From Croceimicrobium sp963977415 (GTDB taxonomy: Bacteria > Bacteroidota > Bacteroidia > Flavobacteriales > Schleiferiaceae): 64,000 nt of DNA. Below are positions 25,315 to 34,273 of the stretch, piece by piece (the first letter of the stretch is position 1; every line of letters begins with the position of its first letter). The translations under genes and the position numbers were made by a program. Below the pieces are notes generated by a model. The model had not been told where the DNA came from, searched no databases, and worked only from the letters and a program-made list of their open reading frames with translations. The DNA lies in the NCBI GenBank assembly GCA_963977415.1, contig CAXBOS010000008.1, positions 62,001 through 126,000 on the forward strand, given 5' to 3'.

Positions 25315-26396
25315 ATACCTGTTTTATCGCCGAAACTTAGTTTTACGTCGCTCACAAAAGATTTTATCATCTGCTCATTTTCCATTTTACAGATCAATAA
25401 AGAATGGTCGGTATCAACAATGATATAGCCGTCTAAGCCTTCTACCACGGCAACTTTGCCATTCGACATGCGGATGATATTATTAGCCGAATTATAGTTC
25501 AAAATTTTAGAACCAATAAGAGCATTCTTGTTGGCATCCAATTCTTTATGTTCGTATAAACTACCCCAAGTACCTAAGTCACTCCAGCCAAAATCGGCGG
25601 GGATAACGTAAACTTTAGACGACTTTTCCATTAAGCCGTAGTCAATTGATTCGTTGTCACACGAAGGGTAGACCTTGTCAATAAACTCCTGTTCTTTATC
25701 GGTTCCGTAAAGCCCAATACCTTGTTCGAAAGAGGCGTGCAAGTCGGGTTGATGCGCCGCTAATTCAGTTTTAAAGGTTTTTAAGGACCAGATGAAAAGA
25801 CCCGAGTTCCAAAGGAAATCGCCGCTAGCTAAAAATTGCTTGGCAATCTCTTCATTTGGTTTTTCAGTAAAGGTCTTAACTAATTTCACCTCCGGGTTGG
25901 CATTTTCTTGTTCTTCAAACTGAATATAGCCATATCCAGTGTCAGGACGATGAGGTTTTATGCCTAAAGTAATGAGGTAATCGCTTTCTTCCGCAGTTTT
26001 AATCGCTAGTTTGCAGATGCGCTGAAACTCGATTTCATTGGTTATTAAGTGATCTGAAGGAGCAATAATAATATTCGCATTTGGATCTTCGCTTTCAATT
26101 CTGTAGGCTGCATAACTGATACAAGGAGCGGTATTGCGGCGTGCGGGTTCACAGATAATATTTTTGCGGGGAATATCGGGAAGCTGCTCTGCTACTAGGG
26201 CTTCGTACTTTTTGTGCGTTACCACTAAAACTTTATCCTTGCCGGAGATGGCGCTTAAACGGCGAAAAGTCTCCTGAATTAGAGATTCGCCTGTTCCTAA
26301 TATATCGTGAAACTGCTTAGGGAAATCGGAGGTACTCATAGGCCAAAAGCGGCTGCCGATACCACCGGCCATAATAACACAATAGGTTGATGCCAT
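25311..26396 (-). CDS. mannose-1-phosphate guanylyltransferase
   Basis: A 361-aa nucleotidyltransferase making GDP-mannose from Man-1-P and GTP. The nucleotide loop is MAGGIGSRFWPMS, and APSDHLI, FTEKPNEE and WNSGLFIWSL are family motifs. There is no fused phosphomannose isomerase domain, so the other step is elsewhere. The 3' end overlaps the photolyase gene by 4 bp convergently. GDP-mannose feeds surface polysaccharide synthesis. Confidence 0.94.
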   Translation of the reverse strand: MASTYCVIMAGGIGSRFWPMSTSDFPKQFHDILGTGESLIQETFRRLSAISGKDKVLVVTHKKYEALVAEQLPDIPRKNIICEPARRNTAPCISYAAYRIESEDPNANIIIAPSDHLITNEIEFQRICKLAIKTAEESDYLITLGIKPHRPDTGYGYIQFEEQENANPEVKLVKTFTEKPNEEIAKQFLASGDFLWNSGLFIWSLKTFKTELAAHQPDLHASFEQGIGLYGTDKEQEFIDKVYPSCDNESIDYGLMEKSSKVYVIPADFGWSDLGTWGSLYEHKELDANKNALIGSKILNYNSANNIIRMSNGKVAVVEGLDGYIIVDTDHSLLICKMENEQMIKSFVSDVKLSFGDKTGI

Positions 26397-26415
26397 AATT
26401 TTTCAAATTTGGTTG

Positions 26416-26423
26416 CAAAGTTA
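26416..26423 (-). promoter_or_regulatory. TAACTTTG -7 box upstream of the GDP-mannose gene
   Basis: On the minus strand the bases read TAACTTTG (TAnnTTTG), 20 bp from the ATG at 26,396. No clear -33 box is visible at the normal distance, so this is only a partial match. Confidence 0.35.
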
Positions 26424-26470
26424 CGATTTAGAGAAAAGTAATTAAGCCCCTTACTACGTTATTAAATTCC

Positions 26471-26478
26471 TAATTTTG
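26471..26478 (+). promoter_or_regulatory. TAATTTTG -7 box of the adk operon
   Basis: A perfect TAnnTTTG element, followed by CACC, lies 34 bp before the adk ATG. The same TAATTTTGCACC string occurs upstream of purH on the minus strand. No good -33 box is seen at 17-23 bp. Confidence 0.4.
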
Positions 26479-26512
26479 CACCGCGTATATTAAACAAACA
26501 AAAGAAATCAGA

Positions 26513-27088
26513 ATGCTGAATATAGTGCTATTTGGTCCTCCAGGAGCTGGGAAAGGAACTCAATCGGAAATGTTAATCAATCAATATCAATTGGTACACT
26601 TAGCTACTGGTGATATTTTTAGATATAATATTAAGAATGGTACTGAGCTTGGTAAGCTTGCGCAGCAATATATGGATAAGGGACAATTGGTTCCTGATGA
26701 GGTAACAATCAAAATGCTAAACGCAGAAGTGGAAAAACGCCCGGAGGCAAAAGGATTTATTTTCGATGGCTTTCCTCGCACGAATCCACAAGCGGAGGCT
26801 TTAGATGCGCTTTTAGCTTCTAAAAATACGTCGATTACTTGCATGTTGGCTTTGGAAGTTCCTGAGGAGGAGCTGAAAATGCGCTTATTAAAAAGAGCAG
26901 AGGTAAGTGGTCGCGCTGATGATGCCAATATTGAAGTAATTGAAAACCGTATCGCTGTTTACAATAAGGAAACAGCGCCGGTAAAATCGTATTTCGATAA
27001 ACAAGATAAATTATCGCTCATAGACGGTACAGGCAGTATCGAGAGCATAACTGAACGCCTTTTTAAGGCTATTGATGCAAAATTTTAA
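26513..27088 (+). CDS. adk: adenylate kinase
   Basis: A 191-aa short-type adenylate kinase (AMP + ATP to 2 ADP). The P-loop is GPPGAGKGTQ, the AMP-binding region FDGFPRT, and the lid segment RAEVSGRADD is short, without the zinc-binding LID seen in long forms. It shares one base with obgE downstream (TAATG). Confidence 0.96.
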   Translation: MLNIVLFGPPGAGKGTQSEMLINQYQLVHLATGDIFRYNIKNGTELGKLAQQYMDKGQLVPDEVTIKMLNAEVEKRPEAKGFIFDGFPRTNPQAEALDALLASKNTSITCMLALEVPEEELKMRLLKRAEVSGRADDANIEVIENRIAVYNKETAPVKSYFDKQDKLSLIDGTGSIESITERLFKAIDAKF

Positions 27089-28098
27089 TGCAGAAAAATT
27101 TCGTTGATTACGTAAAAATCTATTGTAAATCTGGTAAAGGCGGCGCTGGGTCGGCTCACTTACACAGAGACTTACTGACTTCTAAAGGTGGACCAGACGG
27201 AGGTGATGGCGGTCAGGGTGGAAACGTAGTCTTAAGAGGAAATTCTCAAAGATGGACTTTGCTGCATCTTAAGTATCGCAAGCACATTAAAGCAGCGGCT
27301 GGTGGCGATGGTAGTGCCAACCAAAGTACCGGTAAAGACGGGAAGGATGAGGTTTTAGATGTGCCTTTAGGTACGGTTGCCAAAGATGCAGAAACGGGCC
27401 AGGTACTTTTCGAAATTACCGAAGACGGTGAAGAAAAGATTCTTATGAAAGGTGGACGGGGTGGCCAAGGTAATGTGCACTTTAAGTCTTCTACTTTTCA
27501 AACACCGCGTTTTGCTCAACCAGGCGGAGATGCGCGTGAAGGTTGGTGTATTTTAGAGCTTAAGGTATTAGCCGACGTTGGTTTAGTAGGGTTTCCGAAT
27601 GCGGGTAAGTCAACTTTACTTTCGGTAGTATCAGCGGCCAAGCCCGAAATTGCCGATTATCCTTTTACCACTCTTACACCTAAATTAGGTATTGTGGAGT
27701 ATCGTGATTATCGCTCTTTTGTAATGGCCGATATTCCCGGAATTATCGAAGGTGCCAGCGAGGGCAAAGGCCTCGGTCATCGCTTCTTAAAGCACATTGA
27801 ACGCAATGCTACTTTATTGTTTTTAATTGCCGCTGATGCAGATGACATAGTAAGTGAATACCATATTCTAAAGGACGAACTGCGTAAGTTCAATCCAGAA
27901 TTAATGGATAAGAAGCATGTTCTAGCCATTAGTAAAGCAGATATGCTAGATGCGGAGTTAGAGGCTGAAATGAAAGCAGATCTAGAGCAGCGATTTAATA
28001 ATGAAGTTCAGTTTCTGTTTTTCTCTGCGGTAAGCGGATATAATATTCCCCTCTTGAAAGATAAATTGTGGGAAGCAATTAACGAAGACGAAGATTAA
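27088..28098 (+). CDS. obgE: GTPase ObgE/CgtA
   Basis: A 336-aa Obg GTPase in ribosome assembly. The glycine-rich N-terminal Obg domain covers residues 1-160 (GKGGAGSAHLHRD, GGQGGNVVLRG). The GTPase follows with G1 GFPNAGKST, the DIPGIIEGA G3 region and SKADMLD (G4-like). The C-terminal OCT domain of Firmicutes Obg is absent, as usual in this phylum. It overlaps both neighbours by one base. Confidence 0.95.
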   Translation: MQKNFVDYVKIYCKSGKGGAGSAHLHRDLLTSKGGPDGGDGGQGGNVVLRGNSQRWTLLHLKYRKHIKAAAGGDGSANQSTGKDGKDEVLDVPLGTVAKDAETGQVLFEITEDGEEKILMKGGRGGQGNVHFKSSTFQTPRFAQPGGDAREGWCILELKVLADVGLVGFPNAGKSTLLSVVSAAKPEIADYPFTTLTPKLGIVEYRDYRSFVMADIPGIIEGASEGKGLGHRFLKHIERNATLLFLIAADADDIVSEYHILKDELRKFNPELMDKKHVLAISKADMLDAELEAEMKADLEQRFNNEVQFLFFSAVSGYNIPLLKDKLWEAINEDED

Positions 28099-28673
28099 TG
28101 TTTCAGTATATCAACGATTTAGATACCACGATTTTTCTTTTCCTAAATAACTTAGGAACGGAAACTTGGGATCCCTTTTGGCTTCGAATGTCGGAAGTGT
28201 TTATATGGATTCCCTTATACTTGGCTCTTATTGTTGGTTTATTTTTTCTTTTTAAAACCAAAACTGCTCTTTGGGCAGTTTTGGCCATTGCTTTAAATGC
28301 GGTTTTAACCGATCAAGGTTCAGTACGTCTTTTTAAAAATCAATTTGAGCGCTTACGGCCTTGCCATGAAGAAAGTATTCAAGATCAAATCCGCTTGGTA
28401 AAAGGTCATTGCGGTGGTAAATATGGTTTTGTATCTTCTCATGCCAGTAATTCATTTGGAATAGCGGTTTTGGTGGGACTTTTCTATCGAAAACGTTGGC
28501 CTTGGGTTTTTTACGGAATGCTCTTTTGGGCCTCTTTAGTGGCTTACAGCCGTATCTACCTAGGAGTACATTACCCGGCGGATATTTACTTTGGCGCACT
28601 CTACGGTTCCTTAATTGGTGGATTAGTCTATGCGGCTTTTTTGCGCTGGGCCAAGCCAGAGTTTAAAAAATAA
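28098..28673 (+). CDS. PAP2-family membrane phosphatase
   Basis: A 191-aa protein with several membrane helices and the PAP2 signature in parts: KNQFERLRPCH (KxxxxxxRP), YGFVSSHASNSFG (SxxH-like PSGH variant) and SRIYLGVHYPADI (SRxxxxxHxxxD). Such enzymes dephosphorylate lipid phosphates such as undecaprenyl pyrophosphate or phosphatidic acid. It shares one base with obgE. Substrate is unassigned. Confidence 0.9.
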   Translation: MFQYINDLDTTIFLFLNNLGTETWDPFWLRMSEVFIWIPLYLALIVGLFFLFKTKTALWAVLAIALNAVLTDQGSVRLFKNQFERLRPCHEESIQDQIRLVKGHCGGKYGFVSSHASNSFGIAVLVGLFYRKRWPWVFYGMLFWASLVAYSRIYLGVHYPADIYFGALYGSLIGGLVYAAFLRWAKPEFKK

Positions 28674-28680
28674 TCGTGCT

Positions 28681-29034
28681 ATGAACTGGTTTTTAGTTTT
28701 TCTGGGCGGTGGTATTGGTTCACTTTTACGATATGCTATTAGTTTAGCTTTAAATGGTAAAGCAATTATGCCTTGGGGAACAGTGGCTGCAAATCTACTA
28801 GCCACCAGTTTATTGGCCTATCTCATTTTTCATTTTGAAAATACTTTTAGCGAGGGGCAGCGACTATTTTGGATGGTGGGATTATGCGGAGGCTTCTCCA
28901 CTTTTTCTACTTTTAGCTTAGAAAACTGGCAGCTTATTCAAAGTCAGCAATACTTTTGGCTGAGCTTAAATTTAGTAGTGAGCATTGGTTTATCTTTGCT
29001 AATCTTCTTTTGGTGGGCCAAGGTCGCGGCCTGA
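28681..29034 (+). CDS. crcB: fluoride channel CrcB/FluC
   Basis: A 117-aa membrane protein with four hydrophobic helices, the family size. The motifs GGGIGSLLRYAISL, GTVAANLLATSLLAY and GGFSTFSTFSLEN (Phe-box for fluoride) are present. A longer upstream frame is open, but the ATG at 28,681 gives the usual family N-terminus. It works as a dual-topology dimer exporting fluoride. The gene begins 7 bp after the phosphatase gene. Confidence 0.94.
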   Translation: MNWFLVFLGGGIGSLLRYAISLALNGKAIMPWGTVAANLLATSLLAYLIFHFENTFSEGQRLFWMVGLCGGFSTFSTFSLENWQLIQSQQYFWLSLNLVVSIGLSLLIFFWWAKVAA

Positions 29035-29071
29035 TGGCTTTTGAGCTTAATGCATATTAATAGGTAGTGTC

Positions 29072-31261
29072 TTACCTTATTAAACTAACCTGTCCCGTTT
29101 TATAGAGGCTTGAACCGTCTGCCGCAGATACCACACGGATTTTATAGATGTACACTCCAGAAAGTGCATTCTCCCCCGTGTTATTAATTTTTCCGTTCCA
29201 AAAATCATTTAGCCTCTCGGAATGAAAAACCTGCTCGCCCCAGCGATTATATATAAAGATCTCCATCCGATTGGCCCCCGAAATACTGTAGGAAAAAACT
29301 TCATTTAATCCATCTCCATTAGGGCTAAAAGCGTTGGGTATAAATAATTTAAAGGGTTGCTCTACGTAAGTTTTGAAAAAGCTAGTATCATTACAGGAAA
29401 ACTCATTGGTACTTACGTAGATGAAGTTTTGTACCCCTGTATCTTTTGCTTCATAAGTGAAAGGTTGGGGATTATCTAGGCGAATACCATTAGGAAGAAT
29501 TAGCCAAGATTTTGTAGCACCAGTGCTTTCTAATTCAATATAAAAATAAGGATCGTATATCGTAGTTTCACTAGGGCTCACAGTAATATTGCTACTAGGG
29601 CTGGGTTTGATCTCGATTAAATGGTCGAAAATTTCTTCCAAAGTATCACGGCAGCCTTCGATGGTAATGAGCTTATGAGAAACGGTGAACGTTCCAGGGT
29701 TTTCGTAAACATAAGTTGGGCTAGCAGAGGTAGATACTCCGCCATCGCCAAAATTCCAAAAGTGTAAAGCTTGGCCAAAGTATTCGCTACTATCGGTAAA
29801 CTGCACGGCTTTTGGGGCACAAGCATCTACCAAAGGAAAAGAGTGCTTTAAAATAGGGCGTGGGTATAAACGCAAAGTATCTCTTTGAATGGAGGCACAG
29901 TCGCCGTCTCGAACTTCAAGCGTAACGATATAAGTTCCTGGAATCGAATATTGTAGATTCTGCGGTTCTGCGGTTCTGGAACTATTGCCAAAATTGGTAG
30001 CCCCTCCGAAATCCCAGTTATAAACGGCACTATCACTCATATTACCGCTAACTTGGAAATTGAAATTATGGGCATCGAAGCATTGCTGCCCGGTAACGGA
30101 AAAATTTAGGTTTAGCGGATCATAGATTTTGTAAATGGAATAAGTAGTATCAGCGCAATTAGAACCCGGATTGGCAATTAAGCGAATGGTGTAGGTTCCT
30201 GTGTCTGGAAAAGTAAAGGTAGGATTCGCTAATCTGCTAGTATCGGTATTAGTACCGGCAACGCCAAAGTCCCATAAATAACTTTGGGTATTAAAAGAGT
30301 TTTGTTGGAAGGACACGGTTTTACCAATACACAATTCAAAAGGATCAGGGTTTTGAGCAGTAATAATTGCTACGGTTTGATTGCAATTAGAACTAACATT
30401 AAATTGAAAATCGCGTCTTAAATTACTAAGCATAAATCCATTACGCCATTCTTCTACGCAAATCGCAAAAACAAACTGCCCCACTTGGGTAGGGGTGCCC
30501 GTTAATAAACCTGTTTGAGGATTAATAGCAAATATTGGTCCTGCGGTAATAGGATTAACCGATGAAAATCCACCACTAAAGGGTACATTTTGGTAAGGTG
30601 GCGCAGTTGCAGTGTCGGGCCGAGGGGAATTTGGGCCAGTTTGCGTTGTTGCGTTTCCTCCACCGTGTAAGGGTGTACAGAGTTTATAAACCACGCTGTC
30701 ACCGTCAGCTTCTAGGGTACTCATATCTAAGGAAACTGGACGATTTAAGCATAATGCTACCGGTGGCGGGTTACTAAATTGAGGACTGCTGTTGCAGGTT
30801 GAACTTTGGCTTTGCGGGGGGATTTCTATAGTATAAGTGCTTCCCCAAGTGGCAGGATTAGGGATATTGGCAATGCTAGTATTTCTACAGCAGCGTTGGT
30901 GACTTAAGGTATAACCTGAAGCGTTAGGAGCTAAGCTTATGGTATCAAGGTAAATTCCTTCTTCTGTGCATGCTAGGCTCGGTAAGGCAGTACAGCTATT
31001 GGGGGCCACATTGGGCAATTGTCTTTGCGAGCTTAAAGGGACAAAATAATTGCCTTGTAAAACATTATTGCCATCGTAGATGGTAATTATTGCCGGATTA
31101 TCAAAAGGAGCGCCAGTAGAACGACAATCGCGATAAATGATAAGCCTTACTTCGTAGTTACTGCCGCCAAGGCAGCGATAGCTTATTTCCCCACCTACTA
31201 AATGCGCCGCATAAGACCATGAGGTCAATAGGCTTAGCAATATGATTAGGGTTTTCCGCAT
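29072..31261 (-). CDS. PKD-domain surface protein with T9SS type B sorting domain
   Basis: A 729-aa secreted protein. The signal peptide is MRKTLIILLSLLTSWSYAA. The N-terminal half has many Cys and Ig-like strands. Three PKD-like repeats show WDFG cores: YLWDFGVAG, YNWDFGGAT and HFWNFGDGG. The C-terminus (FIPNAFSPNGDGLNEVF, RWGEQVFHS, SGVYIYKIRV) is the CHU_C / type B T9SS sorting domain of the gliding group. It lacks a partner SprF gene next to it. Probable role: a surface adhesin or structural protein; the ligand is unknown. Confidence 0.9.
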   Translation of the reverse strand: MRKTLIILLSLLTSWSYAAHLVGGEISYRCLGGSNYEVRLIIYRDCRSTGAPFDNPAIITIYDGNNVLQGNYFVPLSSQRQLPNVAPNSCTALPSLACTEEGIYLDTISLAPNASGYTLSHQRCCRNTSIANIPNPATWGSTYTIEIPPQSQSSTCNSSPQFSNPPPVALCLNRPVSLDMSTLEADGDSVVYKLCTPLHGGGNATTQTGPNSPRPDTATAPPYQNVPFSGGFSSVNPITAGPIFAINPQTGLLTGTPTQVGQFVFAICVEEWRNGFMLSNLRRDFQFNVSSNCNQTVAIITAQNPDPFELCIGKTVSFQQNSFNTQSYLWDFGVAGTNTDTSRLANPTFTFPDTGTYTIRLIANPGSNCADTTYSIYKIYDPLNLNFSVTGQQCFDAHNFNFQVSGNMSDSAVYNWDFGGATNFGNSSRTAEPQNLQYSIPGTYIVTLEVRDGDCASIQRDTLRLYPRPILKHSFPLVDACAPKAVQFTDSSEYFGQALHFWNFGDGGVSTSASPTYVYENPGTFTVSHKLITIEGCRDTLEEIFDHLIEIKPSPSSNITVSPSETTIYDPYFYIELESTGATKSWLILPNGIRLDNPQPFTYEAKDTGVQNFIYVSTNEFSCNDTSFFKTYVEQPFKLFIPNAFSPNGDGLNEVFSYSISGANRMEIFIYNRWGEQVFHSERLNDFWNGKINNTGENALSGVYIYKIRVVSAADGSSLYKTGQVSLIR

Positions 31262-31294
31262 TTTTCATTCAAAGGAAAGCAAGATACAAAATCT

Positions 31295-32206
31295 TTAATC
31301 TCCATTTGGAGCAATAATTTTAAAACTAAGCATTTGCTCAAATGTGAAAATATCAGTGTAGCCTAAGTCCTTAATATATTCTAAATCATTGGCGAGAGGC
31401 ATAATCCAAACAAAGTCGCCCCCCCAGGCTCCTAAAGACTTGAAGCCACCTTTCAGTTTGGGAAAGCGTCTATTTCTATGACTTTCTTGCTGAATTAAAA
31501 GTCCAGTAATTCTTTCGTGTTCGGCCATCCAATCAATTAATTCAACTTCACTGTGAATGCCTAAAAGAGCGTCGCTTAATTGGCTAATGGCATTTACCAA
31601 GGCGGGCTGCTTTTTTAATCGATCATAACGTAAGACTTCAGCACTGCTAATTTGCTTTTCTCCTAAGTACAGAAAATACGTTTTTTGTAGGATGAAAGGC
31701 AATTGTGTGGTCGCCCATTTTGCTTGTTTAGGGCCGGTTAATTGATAAGATATCGGATGTTTTTCCAGAGCGGTTGCCACATCATACCCACTGCCCGTTA
31801 AATGCCGAAAAAACAATTCCATAGCATCTTTTTTGGCCCATGCAGCAAGAAGGGCAATCAAGGTACTACTACTACCAAGTCCCCATTCCCGCTTAAAATC
31901 GAGCTGCGTTATAACCCTTAGGCCACCGGGGATATTTTGGTTGAAAGCATCCAGTAAAAGCTCGCTAATTAATTCAGCCTTTGGTAAGTCGTTGCTTTCT
32001 AGTATTTCGCCTTTGGTTGTTAGAACTATCTTCAGCCAACAGTACGCATCTTCCGTAAGGGCCTGCCACTCAATGGTAGATGCATTCTGAGTTTTATGGA
32101 GTTCTAAAAACTGACCCTGACGACTGGGGCAAGAGATTGCCTTAGCTCCATCAAGTACAGCATATTCTCCGCTAAGCAAAAGTTTACCTGGGGCGAAATA
32201 GCGCAA
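31295..32206 (-). CDS. GHMP kinase (mevalonate-pathway type)
   Basis: A 303-aa ATP-dependent kinase. It begins MRYFAPGKLLLSGEYAVLDG, the typical GHMP N-terminus; the glycine loop is WGLGSSSTLIALLAAW and the C-terminal part has LKGGFKSLGAWGGDFVW. Such proteins in this phylum act on mevalonate or phosphomevalonate; which step is not decided. No ATG is available, so the TTG at 32,206, 4 bp after the HMG-CoA reductase stop, is used. The two genes form a mevalonate operon. Confidence 0.85.
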   Translation of the reverse strand: MRYFAPGKLLLSGEYAVLDGAKAISCPSRQGQFLELHKTQNASTIEWQALTEDAYCWLKIVLTTKGEILESNDLPKAELISELLLDAFNQNIPGGLRVITQLDFKREWGLGSSSTLIALLAAWAKKDAMELFFRHLTGSGYDVATALEKHPISYQLTGPKQAKWATTQLPFILQKTYFLYLGEKQISSAEVLRYDRLKKQPALVNAISQLSDALLGIHSEVELIDWMAEHERITGLLIQQESHRNRRFPKLKGGFKSLGAWGGDFVWIMPLANDLEYIKDLGYTDIFTFEQMLSFKIIAPNGD

Positions 32207-32210
32207 GATT

Positions 32211-33560
32211 TTATGATTTTTTACTGGTCACCTGTGGCGTGGGAATACCGCGTAATTCACAAAACTTGTTTACCGCCGCGCTATGTGAAACTACTTTATC
32301 TTTAAAGAAATTTACAATAGTGTCTTTTTCTTCGGCTGTAGCTTCTAGCTGATTAAGAATATTGAGTAGGTGCATTTTCATATGCCCCTTCTGAATCCCC
32401 GTCGTTGTTAAAGCGCGCAAAGCCGCAAAGTTTTGTGCCAAACCACTAGAGGCAATAATAGACATAAGTTCGTCGGCACTCGGGTTTTCGAGCATTTCTA
32501 AAGCAAACTTAACCATAGGGTGTAAGCTTGTTAAACCGCCAACGGTACCGAGGGCTAGGGGAAGATCGATCCAAAATCTGAAAGTATCGCCTTCAATGCT
32601 GCAATGACTTAAACTACTGTATTGACCATTGCGAGAGGCATAGGTATGGCAAGCCGCTTCCACCGCTCTAAAATCGTTGCCGGTAGCAATAACCACTGCA
32701 TCAACCCCATTCATAATCCCTTTATTATGGGTGGTAGCGCGGTAAGGCTCTATTTCGGCAATGCGCACGGCCCGTTGAAATTTACGAGCAAAATCTTCGG
32801 GGGAAATACCCGCATCGCCATCGAGTTCAGATATTTTACAGCTTACTTCAGAACGTACTACACATTCAGGGGTGTAGTTAGACAGTATGCACATTACCAC
32901 TTCTATGGCTTGCTCTGATGCAGTAAAGCTGGTATCTGCTTTAATTTCTCTTTGTAGAGTTTGTGAAAATTGCTCGAGACAAGAGTTAATAAAATTGGCT
33001 CCCATAGAATCGCAAGTATCAAACTGCGCTTCCAGTTGCCAATAATTGTCCATGTCGGCGGTCTTATCTTTTAATACAATGGACTCGATACCACCGCCAC
33101 GCGCGCGCATGTTAGCGGTAAGCGACTCGGTATCAGTGTAAAAATGCTGTTTTATCTTCTTGAAAAAGTCTTTTAATTTTTGGGCATCGCCATCATACAT
33201 GAAGTGTACATGACCAATTTTAATAGTTGAAATAATAGTGGTTTTAAAACCACCTCTTTCCAACCAATAGCTAGCACTTTTTGAAGCTGCTGCCACTACC
33301 GAACTTTCTTCAATAGCCATGGGTATGGCGTAAAGCTTGCCGTCGATTTTAAAATTGGGTGCTACCCCAAAAGGAGTATAAAAGTTAGATAAGGTATTTT
33401 CTATAAATTCATCGTGGAGCTTTTGCGTTTTCGCATCTTCATGCCAATACTTGCGTAACAAGGCGGCAGCTTCTTCACTCTGATTAAAATACTGATCGGT
33501 AATCCACTCAATCTTAGCTTCTTTGCTAAGTTTTGAAAATCCTTTAATGGCTTTACGCAT
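32211..33560 (-). CDS. hydroxymethylglutaryl-CoA reductase, class II type
   Basis: A 449-aa enzyme of mevalonate synthesis. The ENTLSNFYTPFGVAPNF stretch and the Gly-rich ENP-type elements lie N-terminal; SMGANFINSC and NKGIMNGVDAVVIATGND match the catalytic Asp/Lys region of class II enzymes; the His is near DKVVSHSAAVNKF. It has no membrane domain. It precedes the GHMP kinase gene by 4 bp, so both supply isoprenoid precursors, also used by the crt genes upstream in the window. Confidence 0.93.
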   Translation of the reverse strand: MRKAIKGFSKLSKEAKIEWITDQYFNQSEEAAALLRKYWHEDAKTQKLHDEFIENTLSNFYTPFGVAPNFKIDGKLYAIPMAIEESSVVAAASKSASYWLERGGFKTTIISTIKIGHVHFMYDGDAQKLKDFFKKIKQHFYTDTESLTANMRARGGGIESIVLKDKTADMDNYWQLEAQFDTCDSMGANFINSCLEQFSQTLQREIKADTSFTASEQAIEVVMCILSNYTPECVVRSEVSCKISELDGDAGISPEDFARKFQRAVRIAEIEPYRATTHNKGIMNGVDAVVIATGNDFRAVEAACHTYASRNGQYSSLSHCSIEGDTFRFWIDLPLALGTVGGLTSLHPMVKFALEMLENPSADELMSIIASSGLAQNFAALRALTTTGIQKGHMKMHLLNILNQLEATAEEKDTIVNFFKDKVVSHSAAVNKFCELRGIPTPQVTSKKS

Positions 33561-33605
33561 GTGTTAAAAATATGGTCAAATATACGATTGTATTTCCCTT
33601 AACCT

Positions 33606-33613
33606 TACTTTTG
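33606..33613 (+). promoter_or_regulatory. TACTTTTG -7 box before the zinc-ribbon gene
   Basis: A perfect TAnnTTTG element lies inside what would be the upstream part of a longer reading frame. It argues that transcription starts near 33,620 and that translation begins at the GTG at 33,650. No clear -33 box is seen. Confidence 0.35.
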
Positions 33614-33649
33614 TCACATTGTTGTAAAAGACCTTTAAATTCTTTAATT

Positions 33650-33919
33650 GTGAAGGAAATTCGTTGCGAACACTGTAATACTTGGACGGATGGTTACCAA
33701 GAGTACTGTGGGCATTGTGGTGGCAAATTGCACGAAAAGCACCTCAATGAAATTAAGGAACGTGAGGCGATTGAGTTAAGAGGCATACCCTTGGTTAAGC
33801 TAAACCCAGATGCCCCTTTTTTTACCAGAGGACTTTTACATGTGATCCGTTTTATTCAGTTGATATTTTTAACGATTATTAGCTTAATTGCTTCCATGGC
33901 TAGCTCAACTGTACACTAA
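33650..33919 (+). CDS. zinc-ribbon membrane-anchored small protein
   Basis: An 89-aa protein from GTG 33,650. It starts VKEIRCEHCNTWTDGYQEYC and has CxxC (CEHC) and CGHC, so four cysteines form a zinc ribbon. The C-terminus is hydrophobic (about residues 62-84), so it is probably tail-anchored. The frame is open from 33,572, but the residues before the GTG look like translated upstream sequence and a promoter-like box lies inside them. Its stop shares one base with the next start (TAATG). Function unknown. Confidence 0.6.
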   Translation: MKEIRCEHCNTWTDGYQEYCGHCGGKLHEKHLNEIKEREAIELRGIPLVKLNPDAPFFTRGLLHVIRFIQLIFLTIISLIASMASSTVH

Positions 33920-34272
33920 TGATTCGTTGGTTGTCGCCTTATTTTTGGTTTAGCTTTTTAGTTTTTTCAGCGAACCAATTGTTGGAGCGGTTTTATAAAA
34001 TCCCACTGTTGTATTCTTATTTAGATGATCTTCTTGCACCAGGTATCGTTTTGGGATTTACCCTTTTCTTTTTCCAAAAAGTTTTTCCGGCCGATGAAAG
34101 CTTTGTTTTAGAGAACAAGCTATTGCTGCTTTTTGTAGTGGTTTACAGTTTCTTATTTGAATTTGTATACCCGTGGACTGATGCACGTCATACCTCGGAT
34201 TATTGGGATATTCTAGCCTATGCAGCGGGAACTGTTGCTTTTCGTGTCTGGGGAAACCGCCCTTTAAGTTAG
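33919..34272 (+). CDS. hypothetical small membrane protein
   Basis: A 117-aa protein with three to four hydrophobic segments and the ends YLDDLLAPGIVLG and YPWTDARHTSDYWDILAYAAG. I do not recognise a family with certainty; the DxxD/YWDILAYAxG end recalls VanZ-like proteins. It is translationally coupled to the zinc-ribbon protein upstream and converges on the next gene with 1 bp between. Function unknown. Confidence 0.7.
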   Translation: MIRWLSPYFWFSFLVFSANQLLERFYKIPLLYSYLDDLLAPGIVLGFTLFFFQKVFPADESFVLENKLLLLFVVVYSFLFEFVYPWTDARHTSDYWDILAYAAGTVAFRVWGNRPLS

Positions 34273-34273
34273 T

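Noticed and set aside
28333..28599. 88-codon minus-strand frame inside the PAP2 phosphatase gene
   Set aside because: Antisense to the conserved active-site region; basic composition typical of shadow frames.
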